Notes: a model not told the origin generated them from the sequence alone. 64,000 bases of DNA from Actinomycetaceae bacterium (GCA_030537735.1 JAUNVG010000009.1:1-64000), one strand, 5' to 3'; positions 17,517 through 27,228 are shown, counted from the stretch's first letter. Made by a program: numbers and translations.

Positions 17517-18628
17517 CGGGTGATCTCCTTTAACGCTGCACGCAGGCGTGCGTCTTCACTTTCAGTACCAACACTAGCGCGTAGCCAGCCTTCTGGCCCC
17601 ACTACACGTATGAGGATACCTTTAGCCAGTAGTTGTTGGAACACGTCCTCGCGATTGGCGAAGGGGCCGAAGAGGACGAAGTTGGCGTCGGATTCAGCTA
17701 CCGTGAAGCCTTCTTCGCGTAGCCACTGCACCAGGTCGTCACGTCGTTGCCGCAGCTGATCCACTGCTGCCAGCAGCTGGTCACTGTGCGCCAGGGCGGC
17801 ACGCGCGCACGCCTGGGTAACTGCCGACAGGTGGTAGGGCAGGCGCACGGTTTGCAGGTGCCGAATAATGGTCGGGTCGCCAGCGCAGTATCCCAGGCGC
17901 AGTCCCGCTAGGGAGAACGCTTTGGACATGGTGCGTGAGACCACGAGGTGCGGGTGGTCCGCCAGCAGGGTGAGGGCGCTGGGCACGTTGGGGCGTCGAA
18001 ATTCTGCGTACGCTTCGTCTATCACCACGACGGTGGCGGTGTCTGCGCCATCTATTTGCGGGCCGGTGGTTGCGCACATCCTTAGGATCTGGCGCACTTG
18101 CGTAAGTGGCAGGGCGGTTCCGGTGGGGTTGTTGGGAGAGGCCAGCAGCAGCAGCGAGGGGCGGTGCTGGTGGAGGGCTTGTTCTAGTTTTCCCAGGTCT
18201 AAGGTGAAGTCATCGGTGCGTTCGACGGTGGCCCAGGCGGTTCCGGTGTCGCGCGCGTACTCGTGGTACATGGAGTAGGTTGGGATAGCTGATAACGCTA
18301 CTCTTCCGGCTCCCCCGTAGGCTTGGAAGAGGTGGAGCATGACTTCGTTGGACCCGTTCGCCGCCCATATTTGGTCAGGTTCTAGGGTGACGCTGCTTTC
18401 CTTTTTCAGGTAGGCCGCCAGGTCGGCACGCAGTTCGCTGGCGTCGCGGTCCGCATACCGGTTCAGTCCCGGCGCTATTTCTTCCAGTGCCTTCACCATG
18501 GTCTGCACTACCTGGTCAGGTACCGGATAGGGGTTTTCGTTGACGTTCAGCCGCACGGGCACCGGGTCTTGGGGCGCGCCGTAGGGTTCGGCGCCGCGCA
18601 GTTCTTCACGTAGGGGAAGATTCACCAT
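17513..18628 (-). CDS. hisC: Histidinol-phosphate aminotransferase
   Basis: This fold-type I PLP enzyme (371 residues) converts imidazole-acetol phosphate to histidinol phosphate. Features: [15 protein letters not shown] at the N-terminus, [42 protein letters not shown], and the PLP lysine in [20 protein letters not shown]. The C-terminal domain has [10 protein letters not shown]. Its ATG overlaps the hisD stop (TAATG). Confidence 0.96.
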   Translation of the reverse strand: MVNLPLREELRGAEPYGAPQDPVPVRLNVNENPYPVPDQVVQTMVKALEEIAPGLNRYADRDASELRADLAAYLKKESSVTLEPDQIWAANGSNEVMLHLFQAYGGAGRVALSAIPTYSMYHEYARDTGTAWATVERTDDFTLDLGKLEQALHQHRPSLLLLASPNNPTGTALPLTQVRQILRMCATTGPQIDGADTATVVVIDEAYAEFRRPNVPSALTLLADHPHLVVSRTMSKAFSLAGLRLGYCAGDPTIIRHLQTVRLPYHLSAVTQACARAALAHSDQLLAAVDQLRQRRDDLVQWLREEGFTVAESDANFVLFGPFANREDVFQQLLAKGILIRVVGPEGWLRASVGTESEDARLRAALKEITR

Positions 18629-20025
18629 TACTGCCCCACCTCCGTTTCCGTTGCGCGGTTAGAGCTCTGCCCTGTTCCCTCTAGGTTTGTTTCCGCTGCT
18701 AGTTCCCCACTGTCACTGGCGCGGGCGTTAACGGCGTCGGCGTGTGCCGGTAGGTCCTCGGCTCGGGCCAGGTCACTTAGTGGCTGTGCCAGCTGCGCTA
18801 GGGCTTGGCGCGTATAGTTGACCTCTTGCACAGATTTTATGAAGGCATGCACGTTTAGCCCAGAGGCGTAGCGGGCGGTCCCCCCGGTGGGGAGCACGTG
18901 ATTGGAACCCCCCAGGTAATCCCCCAGCGGCACCGGTGAATACGGTCCGAGGAAAATAGCGCCCGCATTGTAAATCTGCTCACTGACTTCTTCCGGGTTG
19001 CGGGTTTGAATCTCTAGGTGTTCAGCCCCGTAAGTGTTTGCCACTTCCACACTGTGCTGCAGGTCGCGGGTGAGGATGATTCCGGACTGCGGTCCGCTCA
19101 GCGCGGTTCGCACTCGCTGCGCGTGGGTGGTTTGCGCAGCAAACTGAGTGATTCTTTCGTTCACTTTTGCCGCCAGCTCCTCACTGTCGGTGATCAGTAC
19201 CGAAGCAGCTGCCGGGTCGTGCTCGGCTTGGGAGATGAGGTCGCGCGCCAGGTAGGCGGGATTAGCTTCACCGTCGGCAATAATGGCGATTTCGGTGGTG
19301 CCGGCTTCGGCGTCGATTCCGCAAACCGCCTGCACTGCGCGTTTAGCGGCAGCCACGTAAATATTCCCCGGCCCGGTTACCACGTCCACGGGAGCGCAGC
19401 TTTCACCTTCGGAAGTGGTGAATCCGTAGGCGAAGGCGCCGATGGCTTGGGCTCCTCCCATGGCGTAGATTTCATTTACGCCCAGCAGTTCACAGGCAGC
19501 CAAGATGGTGGGGTGTACTTGCCCGTCGAAGGCGGCTTGCGGCGGGGATGCCACGGCGATGCTTTCGACTCCAGCAACTTGCGCTGCTACTACGTTCATC
19601 ACCACGGAGGACGGGTAGACCGCAAGCCCGCCGGGGACGTAGAGCCCAACTCTTTTAACTGGTATCCAGCGTTGTTTCACGATTCCACCGGGGATGATGG
19701 TGGTGGTCGCCGGTTGCGGCAGTTGCGCGCGGTGTCCGGCGCGAGCGTTGGTAATGGCGATTTCCAGTGCGCGGCGCACCTTGGGGTCTAGTTGCGCAAG
19801 TGCTTCTTCCCGGGCGGCTTGACTTACCCGCAGCCTGGGTGGGCGGCAGCGGTCGAATTTCTCGCTCCACTCGATTATGGCCTGTTCTCCGCGGGTGGCG
19901 ACGTCAGCGAGCACTGGTTCAACGGCTTTCAGTGCGGCTTCAACGTCGATTTCGGCGCGTGGGAGCAGGGTGTTTAGTTCCCGGGCAGTTAGTTCGCGGG
20001 CGCGTAGGTCAAGCAGGTTCAGCAT
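18628..20025 (-). CDS. hisD: Histidinol dehydrogenase
   Basis: Last two steps of histidine synthesis: NAD-dependent oxidation of histidinol to histidine at a Zn site. The 465-residue protein has GLYVPGGLAVYPSSVVMNVV, MGGAQAIGAFAYG, VDVVTGPGNIYVAAAKR, LISQAEHDPAAASVLIT, the catalytic EH in TYGAEHLEIQ, the Zn region GGSNHVLPTGGTARYASGLN and FIKSVQEVNYT. A 28-residue polar tail beyond the usual end is probably disordered. It is the first gene of the his operon. Ten bases before the ATG stands TAATAT (20036-20041, minus), a plausible -10 giving a very short leader. No ribosome binding site is evident. Confidence 0.96.
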   Translation of the reverse strand: MLNLLDLRARELTARELNTLLPRAEIDVEAALKAVEPVLADVATRGEQAIIEWSEKFDRCRPPRLRVSQAAREEALAQLDPKVRRALEIAITNARAGHRAQLPQPATTTIIPGGIVKQRWIPVKRVGLYVPGGLAVYPSSVVMNVVAAQVAGVESIAVASPPQAAFDGQVHPTILAACELLGVNEIYAMGGAQAIGAFAYGFTTSEGESCAPVDVVTGPGNIYVAAAKRAVQAVCGIDAEAGTTEIAIIADGEANPAYLARDLISQAEHDPAAASVLITDSEELAAKVNERITQFAAQTTHAQRVRTALSGPQSGIILTRDLQHSVEVANTYGAEHLEIQTRNPEEVSEQIYNAGAIFLGPYSPVPLGDYLGGSNHVLPTGGTARYASGLNVHAFIKSVQEVNYTRQALAQLAQPLSDLARAEDLPAHADAVNARASDSGELAAETNLEGTGQSSNRATETEVGQ

Positions 20026-20285
20026 AGTTTCAAGGATATTAGCCTATTGCCGAGGGCGGGGGGTGTCTCTCACTGTGGACGTTCCTTTCCCAGTGGGGCG
20101 GTGGGTTTGCACTTTTTGTGGCGGGCGCGATCGTCTTTTCCCTGCCCCGCTTACTGCGGTTGGGGGCTCTTGGGTGGCTGCCCCTTGGGGGTTAGGTAAA
20201 TCGGTGCAGTTGGGAGTTAGATTACTTTTTTATCTGCCGTGGGTGGCGACTATTGTTTGATGGCTGACCTGGCAAAATAGTTCCC

Positions 20286-20741
20286 ATGATGCATTCTTCT
20301 TCGCCGCGCCGGGCCCTACCTTCACATTTTTGGTCTTGGCGTTGGTTACTGGTGGCGGGCGTGATTTTCCTGCTGCAACTTTGGATGCTGTATTCGCCGG
20401 CCTCGTCTTCTTCGGTGGGGTCGGTTTCAGCCACCTTAGATGCTTTACTGCGCCCTTTGCCTGGCCCTTCTTCTCCTTCTGAACCGGGTTTCGACAAGAT
20501 AGTGCATCTGTCGAGTTTCGCACTGGTGTGCGCGGCCCTGTTGGCCGCTCGCCTTCCCGCAGTCTGGGCGGTTGGTTTAAACGTGCTACACGCAGGGGTT
20601 TCTGAACTAGTGCAGTGGCTTTGGATTCCTGGGCGCTCTGGTGATTGGCGCGATTTCTTGGCGGACTGTTTCGGAGTGTTGATAGCGTGGTTGGTGTTCG
20701 CGGTTTTCTTCTCTACCGGGAGGCTAGACGACAATGAGTGA
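20286..20741 (+). CDS. VanZ-like membrane protein
   Basis: This 151-residue protein has about four membrane segments (about 20-38, 72-88, 90-108 and 124-142). The VanZ-like signature is visible: DKIVHLSSFALVCAALL with the conserved DK.xH, and ELVQ followed by RSGDWRDFLADCFGV. VanZ family proteins include teicoplanin-resistance VanZ, but most members have no known function, so no resistance is implied. It overlaps the S4-domain gene by eight bases. Confidence 0.8.
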   Translation: MMHSSSPRRALPSHFWSWRWLLVAGVIFLLQLWMLYSPASSSSVGSVSATLDALLRPLPGPSSPSEPGFDKIVHLSSFALVCAALLAARLPAVWAVGLNVLHAGVSELVQWLWIPGRSGDWRDFLADCFGVLIAWLVFAVFFSTGRLDDNE

Positions 20742-21009
20742 TTCTTGGCTGAAACGCATCCCTGAACCTGTTGCGGTCGCGGTTCGCGCGCCGATCAAAC
20801 TGGGCCAGTTCTTGAAACTGGCGAATGTGGTCATGGACGGGGTGCACGCGCGCGAAGTGATCGCCTCCGGTTTGGTTACCGTAGATGGCGAGTTGGAAAC
20901 CCGCCGTGGCCGCCAGCTGCAAGCCGGCTCGGTAGTGTTAGTCACTCCCGGCGAGCCCTACCACGGGATCGAAGCCCCGGTTGCGCTTCGCGTTACTTCC
21001 CGCGACTAA
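20734..21009 (+). CDS. Small S4-domain RNA-binding protein
   Basis: This 91-residue protein consists of one S4 domain of the YbcJ type: PIKLGQFLKLANVVMDGVHA, REVIASGLVTVDGELETRRG and RQLQAGSVVLVTPGE. Such small proteins bind structured RNA, probably ribosomal, but their precise role is not established. It shares an operon with the VanZ-like gene. Confidence 0.85.
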   Translation: MSDSWLKRIPEPVAVAVRAPIKLGQFLKLANVVMDGVHAREVIASGLVTVDGELETRRGRQLQAGSVVLVTPGEPYHGIEAPVALRVTSRD

Positions 21010-21028
21010 CTACCCCCGCTTCTTTTCT

Positions 21029-21092
21029 GGGCGCGGTCGCGCCTTTCCTCGGGGCGCGATGGCACCTTTCCTCGGGGGCGCGGTCGCGCCGA
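21029..21092 (+). repeat. Tandem GC-rich repeat with terminator-like hairpins
   Basis: A 23-24 base unit, GCGCGGTCGCGCCTTTCCTC plus GGG, is repeated about two and a half times starting at 21031, 21054 and 21078; the middle copy is degenerate. Copies one and three form GGCGC/GCGCC hairpins (21030-21043 and 21077-21090). The first is followed by TTTCCTC. It lies between convergent genes, so it may serve as a terminator for the plus-strand pair. Confidence 0.6.
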
Positions 21093-21099
21093 TCCCCGG

Positions 21100-24000
21100 T
21101 CACACCACGCTAGCTCCCAGTGCGGCTTTGATGTCGGAGTAGAACGCGGAGGTGGCGTTCACTTGGTACTTCGGCCCCAGGTCAACTTCCCAGAGTTTTT
21201 CTTGCGCGCTACTGACATGCAGCAGCACCGGGGACGGACCGGGGTGGCTGAGCAAGATCGAACGCAGCTGTTCCATGTTTTCTTCCGTGCACCGATGGTG
21301 CGCCAAACGAAGCACGATCGGCACCGACCCGTCGTCGCGCAGGTCGAGGACGGTCAGTGATTGACCTGCCACCATCAGTTCCCCATCGCGTTGCTTTATC
21401 CGGCCTTGCACCTGCACTACCGAGTCGGTAGTGAGTATGTGGGAGATAGATTCATACGTCCGCGGGAAGAACAGGATATCGATGGAGGCTGTGAGGTCTT
21501 CCAGGGTAACAATCGCCCACAGCTCACCTTTCTTAGTGGTCTTCATGGCGATGCCAGTGACCAGTCCGGCAAGTTTGACGCTGGCTTCCGAAGGCGGGTT
21601 CTCCGCTCCGATAAGGGATGCTACCGACTGTTCCTGGTAGCGTTCCAGGGCGTGCCCGATTCCAGACAGTGGGTGGTCAGATACGTACAGTCCCAGCATG
21701 TCGCGTTCAAAGGCTAGCTTTTCCCGCTTCGGCCATTCGGGGATGGAGGGAATGTCTACCGCCATCGCTTCAGTATCTGAAGAGAACACTTCACCAAACA
21801 GGTCGTATTGACCTTCAGCTTCGTTACGTTTAACTTTCACCACGGAGTTAACGGCCTCTTCGTGCACCGCTACCAGGGCGCGTCGGCACGAGTGCATGGT
21901 GTCGAAAGCTCCCGCTTTCATGAGGGATTCTATGGTGCGTTTATTACATACATGCACCGGGACTTTACTGAGGAAGTCGTGCAAAGAGGTGAACTTGCCT
22001 TTTTCTTCGCGCGCCTGGCAAATACCTTCAACCACGTTAACCCCGACGTTACGGATAGCAGCCAACCCGAAACGTATGTCGTTACCGGCGGCGGTGAAGT
22101 TCGCGACCGACACGTTAACATCCGGTGGCAGCACCGTGATCCCTAGGCGCCGGCACTCTGCTAAGTACAGCGAGAGCTTATCCTTATTGTCTTTTTGGGA
22201 CGTCAGTAGTGCCGCCATGTATTCCGCTGGATAGTTAGCTTTCAGCCAAGCGGTCCAGTAGGACACTAGCCCGTAGGCAGCGGAGTGGGACTTGTTGAAG
22301 GCGTAGTCGGAGAAAGGAACCAGGATGTCCCACAGGGTTTTCACCGCGTGTTCAGAGTACCCGTTAGCTACCATTCCGTCACGGAACGGGCCGTATTCGT
22401 TGTCGAGGATTTCTTTCTTCTTCTTCCCCATGGCGCGGCGCAGCATGTCTGCTTTACCCAGGGTGTATCCGGCTAGTTTTTGGGCGATCGCCATTACCTG
22501 CTCCTGGTAGACGATAAGCCCATAAGTACCGCCGAGGATGTCCTCTAATGGTTCTGCTAGTTCGGGGTGGATGGGTTCAATGGTGGCGCGACCGTTTTTG
22601 CGGTCGGCGTACTTGTTGTGTGAATCCGCGCCCATCGGTCCGGGCCGGTAGAGCGCACCCACCGCGGAGATGTCTTCGAAGTTATCGGGGTGCATGCGTT
22701 TTAGTAGTTTTTGCATGCCTGAACCATCAAGCTGGAATACGCCCAGGGTTTCCCCGGCGGAGAGCATTTCGTAGGTCTTGGGGTCATCGAGCCCAATATT
22801 GTCCAGGTCGGGGCGTTCTTTACCGTTGCGTTCGATATTGTCCAACGCATCCGAAATCACGGTGAGGTTACGCAACCCCAGGAAGTCCATTTTCAACAGT
22901 CCCAAGGTTTCACAGGTGGGATAGTCGAATTGGGTGATGATAGCCCCGTCCTGGGGGCGTTTCATCACGGGGATAATCTCTTGCAACGGGTGGGAGGACA
23001 TGATCACAGCGCAGGCGTGTACGCCCCACTGTCGGGTAATATCTTCTAACCCCTTAGCCATTTCCACAACCGGGTGCAGGTCGGGTTCTTCGTCGTAGAG
23101 GCGGCGGAACTCGGTGGCTTCGGCGTAGCGTTTGTGTTTGGGGTCGAAGATCCCCGAAACCGGGATGTCTTTGCCCATCACCGTGGGAGGCATGGCTTTA
23201 GTTAGCTTCTCCCCCACCGCGTAGGGTTTGCCCAGCACTCGACTGGAGTCTTTAAGGGCTTGCTTGGCTTTGATCTTGCCGTAGGTAACTACCTGCGCCA
23301 CCCGGTCGTCACCGTATTTGTCCACCACGTAGTCGATCACTTCCCCACGCCGGCGTTCGTCGAAGTCAACGTCGAAGTCCGGCATGGAAACACGCTCAGG
23401 GTTGAGGAAGCGTTCGAATAGTAGCCCGTGCTCCATGGGGTTGAGGTCGGTGATGTGCATGGCGTAGGCAACCATGGAGCCGGCGCCAGAGCCACGCCCG
23501 GGACCTACCCGGATGCCGCGGTCTTTGGCCCAGCGGATGAAGTCCGACACCACCAGGAAGTATCCGGGGAAGCCCATTCCGGTGATGACTTCAACTTCGT
23601 ATTCTGCTTGTTTACGCACCGCGTCGGGTACGCCTTGGGGGAAGCGCTCGCTAAGCCCGCGTTCTACTTCACGTACGAACCAGGACGTTTCGTCCTCGCC
23701 CGCTGGCACGGGGAAGCGCGGCATGTAGTTAGCGCCTTCTTTGGTGGTGCGGAACTCTACGTTGCACCGTTCCGCGATGGCGAGGGTGTTGTCGCAGGCG
23801 CCGGGTAGGTCCTCCCAGTCGGCGCGCATAGATTCAGCGGAGCGAATGTAGTACCCGGTGCCATCGAATTTGAACCGTCCGGGGGTGTCCAGGGTGACTC
23901 CGGAGTTAATGCACAGCAGCGCATCTTGGATGGGAGCGTCTTCGGCGCGCACGTAGTGGGCATCGTTGGTAACTACCAGGGGCGCGCCCATGTGTTTAGC

Positions 24001-24633
24001 GAGTTTCACCAGGTCGGCGCGCGTGCGTTTTTCGATTTCGATCCCGTGGTCCATAAGTTCCACGTAGAAGTTTTCTTTACCGAAAATATCTTGCAAACGC
24101 CCGGCGGCGGCAACCGCTTCGTCCCACTGCCCCAGGCGTAGGCGTACTTGGATTTCCGAGGACGGGCACCCGGTTAGCACGATCATACCTTCGTGATAGC
24201 GCTGCAGCAGTTCCATGTCTGCGCGCGGCCACTTCCCTAGTTGCCCTTCCAAGGAAGCTAGTGACCCGAGGCGGAAGAGGTTGTGCATTCCGGTGGTGTT
24301 TTCCGCCAGTAGCGTCAGGTGGGTGTATGCGCCGCGCGCTGACACGTCGTCGCTGGCTTGCCAGTCTTCCCCCCAGCGGACGCGGTTTTGGTCAAAACGC
24401 GAGGTTCCCGGCGTCATGTAGGCTTCCAACCCGATGATGGGTTTGACTCCGTGTTTCTTGGCGGCGGCGTAGAACTCGTAGGCGCCGAAAAGATACCCGT
24501 GGTCGGTTATGGAGATGGCGGGTTGGTTTAATCTGGCGGCTTCTTCCACCATGGGCACGATTTTGGATGCCCCATCCAGCATGGAGTATTCGGTGTGGTT
24601 GTGCAGGTGTACAAATTGATCCGTCAGCGCCAT
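21100..24633 (-). CDS. dnaE: DNA polymerase III subunit alpha
   Basis: The replicative polymerase catalytic subunit, 1177 residues with the chosen start. Domain order: PHP domain at the N-terminus (FVHLHNHTEYSMLDGASKIV), polymerase core with GPGRGSGAGSMVAYAM and the catalytic aspartates in MPDFDVDFDERRRGEVIDYV, finger region with DMLRRAMGKKKKE and FNKSHSAAYGLVSYWTAWLK, tandem helix-hairpin-helix (NVGVNVVEGI), and an OB fold (VKLAGLVTGIAMKTTKKGELWA). The family DnaE1, rather than the mutagenic DnaE2/ImuC, is indicated by the full-length PHP and OB regions. A GTG eight codons upstream is possible, but a TAGACT box seven bases before the ATG at 24633 favours this start. Confidence 0.95.
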   Translation of the reverse strand: MALTDQFVHLHNHTEYSMLDGASKIVPMVEEAARLNQPAISITDHGYLFGAYEFYAAAKKHGVKPIIGLEAYMTPGTSRFDQNRVRWGEDWQASDDVSARGAYTHLTLLAENTTGMHNLFRLGSLASLEGQLGKWPRADMELLQRYHEGMIVLTGCPSSEIQVRLRLGQWDEAVAAAGRLQDIFGKENFYVELMDHGIEIEKRTRADLVKLAKHMGAPLVVTNDAHYVRAEDAPIQDALLCINSGVTLDTPGRFKFDGTGYYIRSAESMRADWEDLPGACDNTLAIAERCNVEFRTTKEGANYMPRFPVPAGEDETSWFVREVERGLSERFPQGVPDAVRKQAEYEVEVITGMGFPGYFLVVSDFIRWAKDRGIRVGPGRGSGAGSMVAYAMHITDLNPMEHGLLFERFLNPERVSMPDFDVDFDERRRGEVIDYVVDKYGDDRVAQVVTYGKIKAKQALKDSSRVLGKPYAVGEKLTKAMPPTVMGKDIPVSGIFDPKHKRYAEATEFRRLYDEEPDLHPVVEMAKGLEDITRQWGVHACAVIMSSHPLQEIIPVMKRPQDGAIITQFDYPTCETLGLLKMDFLGLRNLTVISDALDNIERNGKERPDLDNIGLDDPKTYEMLSAGETLGVFQLDGSGMQKLLKRMHPDNFEDISAVGALYRPGPMGADSHNKYADRKNGRATIEPIHPELAEPLEDILGGTYGLIVYQEQVMAIAQKLAGYTLGKADMLRRAMGKKKKEILDNEYGPFRDGMVANGYSEHAVKTLWDILVPFSDYAFNKSHSAAYGLVSYWTAWLKANYPAEYMAALLTSQKDNKDKLSLYLAECRRLGITVLPPDVNVSVANFTAAGNDIRFGLAAIRNVGVNVVEGICQAREEKGKFTSLHDFLSKVPVHVCNKRTIESLMKAGAFDTMHSCRRALVAVHEEAVNSVVKVKRNEAEGQYDLFGEVFSSDTEAMAVDIPSIPEWPKREKLAFERDMLGLYVSDHPLSGIGHALERYQEQSVASLIGAENPPSEASVKLAGLVTGIAMKTTKKGELWAIVTLEDLTASIDILFFPRTYESISHILTTDSVVQVQGRIKQRDGELMVAGQSLTVLDLRDDGSVPIVLRLAHHRCTEENMEQLRSILLSHPGPSPVLLHVSSAQEKLWEVDLGPKYQVNATSAFYSDIKAALGASVV

Positions 24634-24640
24634 GGTTCCT

Positions 24641-24646
24641 AGTCTA
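24641..24646 (-). promoter_or_regulatory. Leaderless-type -10 box of dnaE
   Basis: TAGACT on the minus strand, then AGGAACC (seven bases), then ATG at 24633. The AGGA inside the spacer is too close to the ATG to be a normal ribosome binding site. Confidence 0.5.
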
Positions 24647-24685
24647 GCTTCCCCCACGGACTATTCCGACTTTGCGTGCGGCCAG

Positions 24686-25600
24686 CTACCTACACTCACG
24701 TAGTATTTCCAGCGCTGTTTCCAGGTCCTGACTGTAGGGGGCTTTAACGGTGGTGGGAATGCCGGTGCGGGGGTGTTGGAACCGCAGTTCAGTGGCGTGC
24801 AGCCATTGGCGCTGTAGCCCGAGCCGCTGCGCTTGGTCACTGTCTGCTCCGTAGAACACGTCCCCTACGCAGGGCATCGCCAGGTGGGCGAAATGCACGC
24901 GGATTTGGTGGGTGCGACCGGTTTCCAACTCCACTTCCACTAACGCTGCCCCCGGGAGTAGTTCCAGGGTGCGGTAGTGGGTGATGGCGCGCCTACCGGA
25001 GGCCAGTACGCTCATGCGCCATTCCTTCGAGGGGTGGCGCCCGATGGGGGCGTCGATGGTGCCGCGCGCCGGGTCAGGGTGGGCACTCACCACCGCGTGG
25101 TAGGTTTTACCCACTTGCCGGTGTTTGAATGCGTATTTGAGTTTGGTGTATGCCAGTTCCGATTTCGCTACCGCCATGGCGCCGGAGGTGCCCACATCCA
25201 GGCGGTGGACGATCCCTTGGCGTTCGGGGGGTCCGGAAGTAGAAATGCGGTACCCGCCGGCTTCTAAGGATCCGAGGACGGTTGGCCCGTCCCACCCCGG
25301 ACCGGTGTGCGCGGCGACTCCTACGGGTTTGTTCACCACCACCACGTCCTCGTCGTCATAGAGGATATCCATACCAACGATGGGTGCGGGTGCGGTTTCT
25401 ATTTCGGGTGTTTCTACTTCAATAATGTCGCTAAGGCTTAGTTTGTCGCTCTTTTGGCAAGGGATCCCATTTATCCGCACGTGTCCTTCACCGATGAGGG
25501 TCGCAGCTGCGGTCCGCGACAGACCCAGCATCCGGGTAAGTGCCAGGTCGATGCGTTCGCCTTCGAGGGCGTCTGGTACGGGCAGGTATCGGCTAGTCAT
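24686..25600 (-). CDS. RluD-family 23S rRNA pseudouridine synthase
   Basis: RluA/RluD-type pseudouridine synthase (304 residues) with an N-terminal S4 domain (ERIDLALTRMLGLSRTAAAT) and the catalytic aspartate in GIVHRLDVGTSGAMAVAKS. Also visible: VVVNKPVGVAAHTG, TGRTHQIRVHFAHL and CVGDVFYGA. The likely target is helix 69 of 23S rRNA as for RluD, by family and by conserved linkage to lspA. Its start overlaps the lspA stop by eight bases. Confidence 0.9.
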   Translation of the reverse strand: MTSRYLPVPDALEGERIDLALTRMLGLSRTAAATLIGEGHVRINGIPCQKSDKLSLSDIIEVETPEIETAPAPIVGMDILYDDEDVVVVNKPVGVAAHTGPGWDGPTVLGSLEAGGYRISTSGPPERQGIVHRLDVGTSGAMAVAKSELAYTKLKYAFKHRQVGKTYHAVVSAHPDPARGTIDAPIGRHPSKEWRMSVLASGRRAITHYRTLELLPGAALVEVELETGRTHQIRVHFAHLAMPCVGDVFYGADSDQAQRLGLQRQWLHATELRFQHPRTGIPTTVKAPYSQDLETALEILRECR

Positions 25601-26102
25601 GTTTGGTTTTGGGTTCGGTGGCGGAGATGTTGAATGCGGTCAGCAGGAATATAGCTGCGGCTCCCCCCACGATCCAGATGTCGGCGATGTTGCCGATGAA
25701 CCACCCGTTCCAGTTGAGGAAGTCAACTACGTGTCCTTGCCCCACTGCGGGAGGACGGATGAGGCGGTCGATCAGGTTACCGACGGCTCCACCGAGGATT
25801 AACCCTAGGACAATGCCCCACAGCCAGGAGCGTACGCGCGGCAGGTACCACAGTATGGCAATCGTAATGATGATGGAAATGGCTGTGAAGATCCAGGTTG
25901 AGTGCGCCAGGAAGGAGAATGCAGCTCCGGGGTTGAACACCAGTTGCAGGCTAATGAAGTTGCCTATCAGGGGGCGCACTTGGCCGGGTTGTAATGCGTG
26001 CAACGCCCACATTTTAGTGCCTTGGTCGGTGATTAAGGCCAAGATCGCGGTCAGTAGCGCTAGTGTTAGGTAGCCGCGGTGGGTGGTTGCTTTAGGGGAC
26101 AC
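25593..26102 (-). CDS. lspA: Lipoprotein signal peptidase
   Basis: This inner-membrane aspartyl peptidase (169 residues) removes signal peptides from diacylglyceryl-prolipoproteins. There are four predicted membrane segments. The two conserved aspartate regions are GGAVGNLIDRLIRPP and GHVVDFLNWNGW, with LVFNPGAAFSFLAHS before them. lspA-rluD-dnaE downstream of wag31 is the usual actinobacterial order. Confidence 0.95.
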   Translation of the reverse strand: MSPKATTHRGYLTLALLTAILALITDQGTKMWALHALQPGQVRPLIGNFISLQLVFNPGAAFSFLAHSTWIFTAISIIITIAILWYLPRVRSWLWGIVLGLILGGAVGNLIDRLIRPPAVGQGHVVDFLNWNGWFIGNIADIWIVGGAAAIFLLTAFNISATEPKTKHD

Positions 26103-26136
26103 TAAGCCTCCTTGTGGAAGGTGTTTATACGGTGCG

Positions 26137-26162
26137 GGGGCGGCACCTGTTGGTACCGCCCC
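26137..26162. terminator. Hairpin between wag31 and lspA
   Basis: GGGGCGG (26137-26143) pairs with CCGCCCC (26156-26162), with an inner ACC/GGT pairing and a TGTT loop. It lies 42 bases past the wag31 stop. The T-tail (TTTG) is on the plus side, so on the minus strand it is a strong hairpin without a U run. Confidence 0.45.
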
Positions 26163-26203
26163 TTTGAGTCACCGGTTCTAACTACCGTTAGGCAGTTAAC
26201 GAA

Positions 26204-26806
26204 TCAGTTGGCGTCGTTGCTGACTTCGTGCAGAAGTCCTTGCAGGTGCTCGCGGATCTTGCCGCGGTAGTCAGCTTCGAAGGTCTTGAGTTCGTTGATC
26301 TTGTTTTCCAGTAGGGAGCGCTCCGACTCCATCTGGCTGAGGATGGAATCGTGCTTGTTACGCGCTTCGGAGATAATGGCTTCGCCTTCTTGGCGGGCTT
26401 CCCCGATAATGCGTTCGGCTTCTTCGCGTCCGTCGCGCACGTATTCGTCGTGTACGCGCTGGGCCAGAGCCAGCATGGAGGTTGCGTCTTCGGGAGCGCT
26501 GCTTGCCGGCACCGCGGCCACTGCCTGCGGTTGGGGTTCGGGTTCGGGCTCTGGTTCCGGCTCGGGCTGGGGTTCTTCCACAGGTACTGGCGCGCTGGTA
26601 GCGGGCACTCCTGTTTGCAGCTCTTCCACCCGGCGTTCTGAGGCTTCCAACTTCTGCTTGAGCTCAGTGTTCTCAACTTGCAGGGCGTAGATGGTTTCCA
26701 CCACCTTGTCGAGGAACTCATCAACCTCGAGTTGTTCGTAGCCCTCGCGGAACTTAACAGTGTTGAAGGTCTTATTTAAGACATCCTCGGTTGTTAGCAG
26801 TGCCAT
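26204..26806 (-). CDS. wag31: DivIVA/Wag31 polar growth protein
   Basis: This 200-residue coiled-coil protein organises polar cell-wall growth and division in actinobacteria. The N-terminal membrane-binding DivIVA domain reads LTTEDVLNKTFNTVKFREGY and EQLEVDEFLDKVVETI, followed by a first coiled coil (about 42-65), a flexible linker (about 68-108) with an alternating Pro-Glu run, and a second coiled coil (about 112-195). RBS GAGGTG lies five bases before the ATG. A 134-base gap upstream suggests its own promoter. Confidence 0.94.
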   Translation of the reverse strand: MALLTTEDVLNKTFNTVKFREGYEQLEVDEFLDKVVETIYALQVENTELKQKLEASERRVEELQTGVPATSAPVPVEEPQPEPEPEPEPEPQPQAVAAVPASSAPEDATSMLALAQRVHDEYVRDGREEAERIIGEARQEGEAIISEARNKHDSILSQMESERSLLENKINELKTFEADYRGKIREHLQGLLHEVSNDAN

Positions 26807-26940
26807 TTGTTCACCTCAGTATCTAGGTTGAAGTTGCCGCCACTTTCTTCCACAGGCAGAGACGTCAACTTCCTTGCATCGGTAGTCAGAACAATTTCAT
26901 CTTAGTCACTAAATAGCGATTTATCACTTCAGTTTGCAAC

Positions 26941-27228
26941 CTACATGAGGTAAGTCGCAAATTTACCCACCATCAAAACTGCGATGAATAGGATCATGAA
27001 GCCCACATCTAGGGAAACCGCCCCCAAGTTTAGGGGTTTGATACGGGCCCGCAGCCAACGCAAGGGAGGCTCGGTTAACGCCCACACCAGGTTGGCTATA
27101 ACCAGGAAAGGACCACGCGGATTCCACTGCGGCACAAAGAATTCTATGTACGACAATGCTAGGCGCGCCAGTAACACCAACGTGTACAAGAATGCCAGTA
27201 ACTGCAGGGAGTACCCCAGGTAGTACAT
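26941..27228 (-). CDS. YggT family membrane protein
   Basis: This 95-residue protein has two membrane segments (about 5-28 and 70-92) flanking the conserved WNPRGPFLVIANLVWALTEP and following PLRWLR motif. It lies between sepF and wag31, where YggT proteins are found in most Gram-positives. Its function in division or osmotic tolerance is not resolved. Confidence 0.88.
   Translation of the reverse strand: MYYLGYSLQLLAFLYTLVLLARLALSYIEFFVPQWNPRGPFLVIANLVWALTEPPLRWLRARIKPLNLGAVSLDVGFMILFIAVLMVGKFATYLM

Noticed and set aside
20222-20734. Minus-strand frame of 170 codons opposite the VanZ-like gene
   Set aside because: Polar repetitive shadow; the plus strand has clear membrane segments and the VanZ motif.
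20286-20741. VanZ as an antibiotic-resistance gene
   Set aside because: The VanZ-like family is broad, and no vanHAX or other resistance genes are near; no resistance role is claimed.
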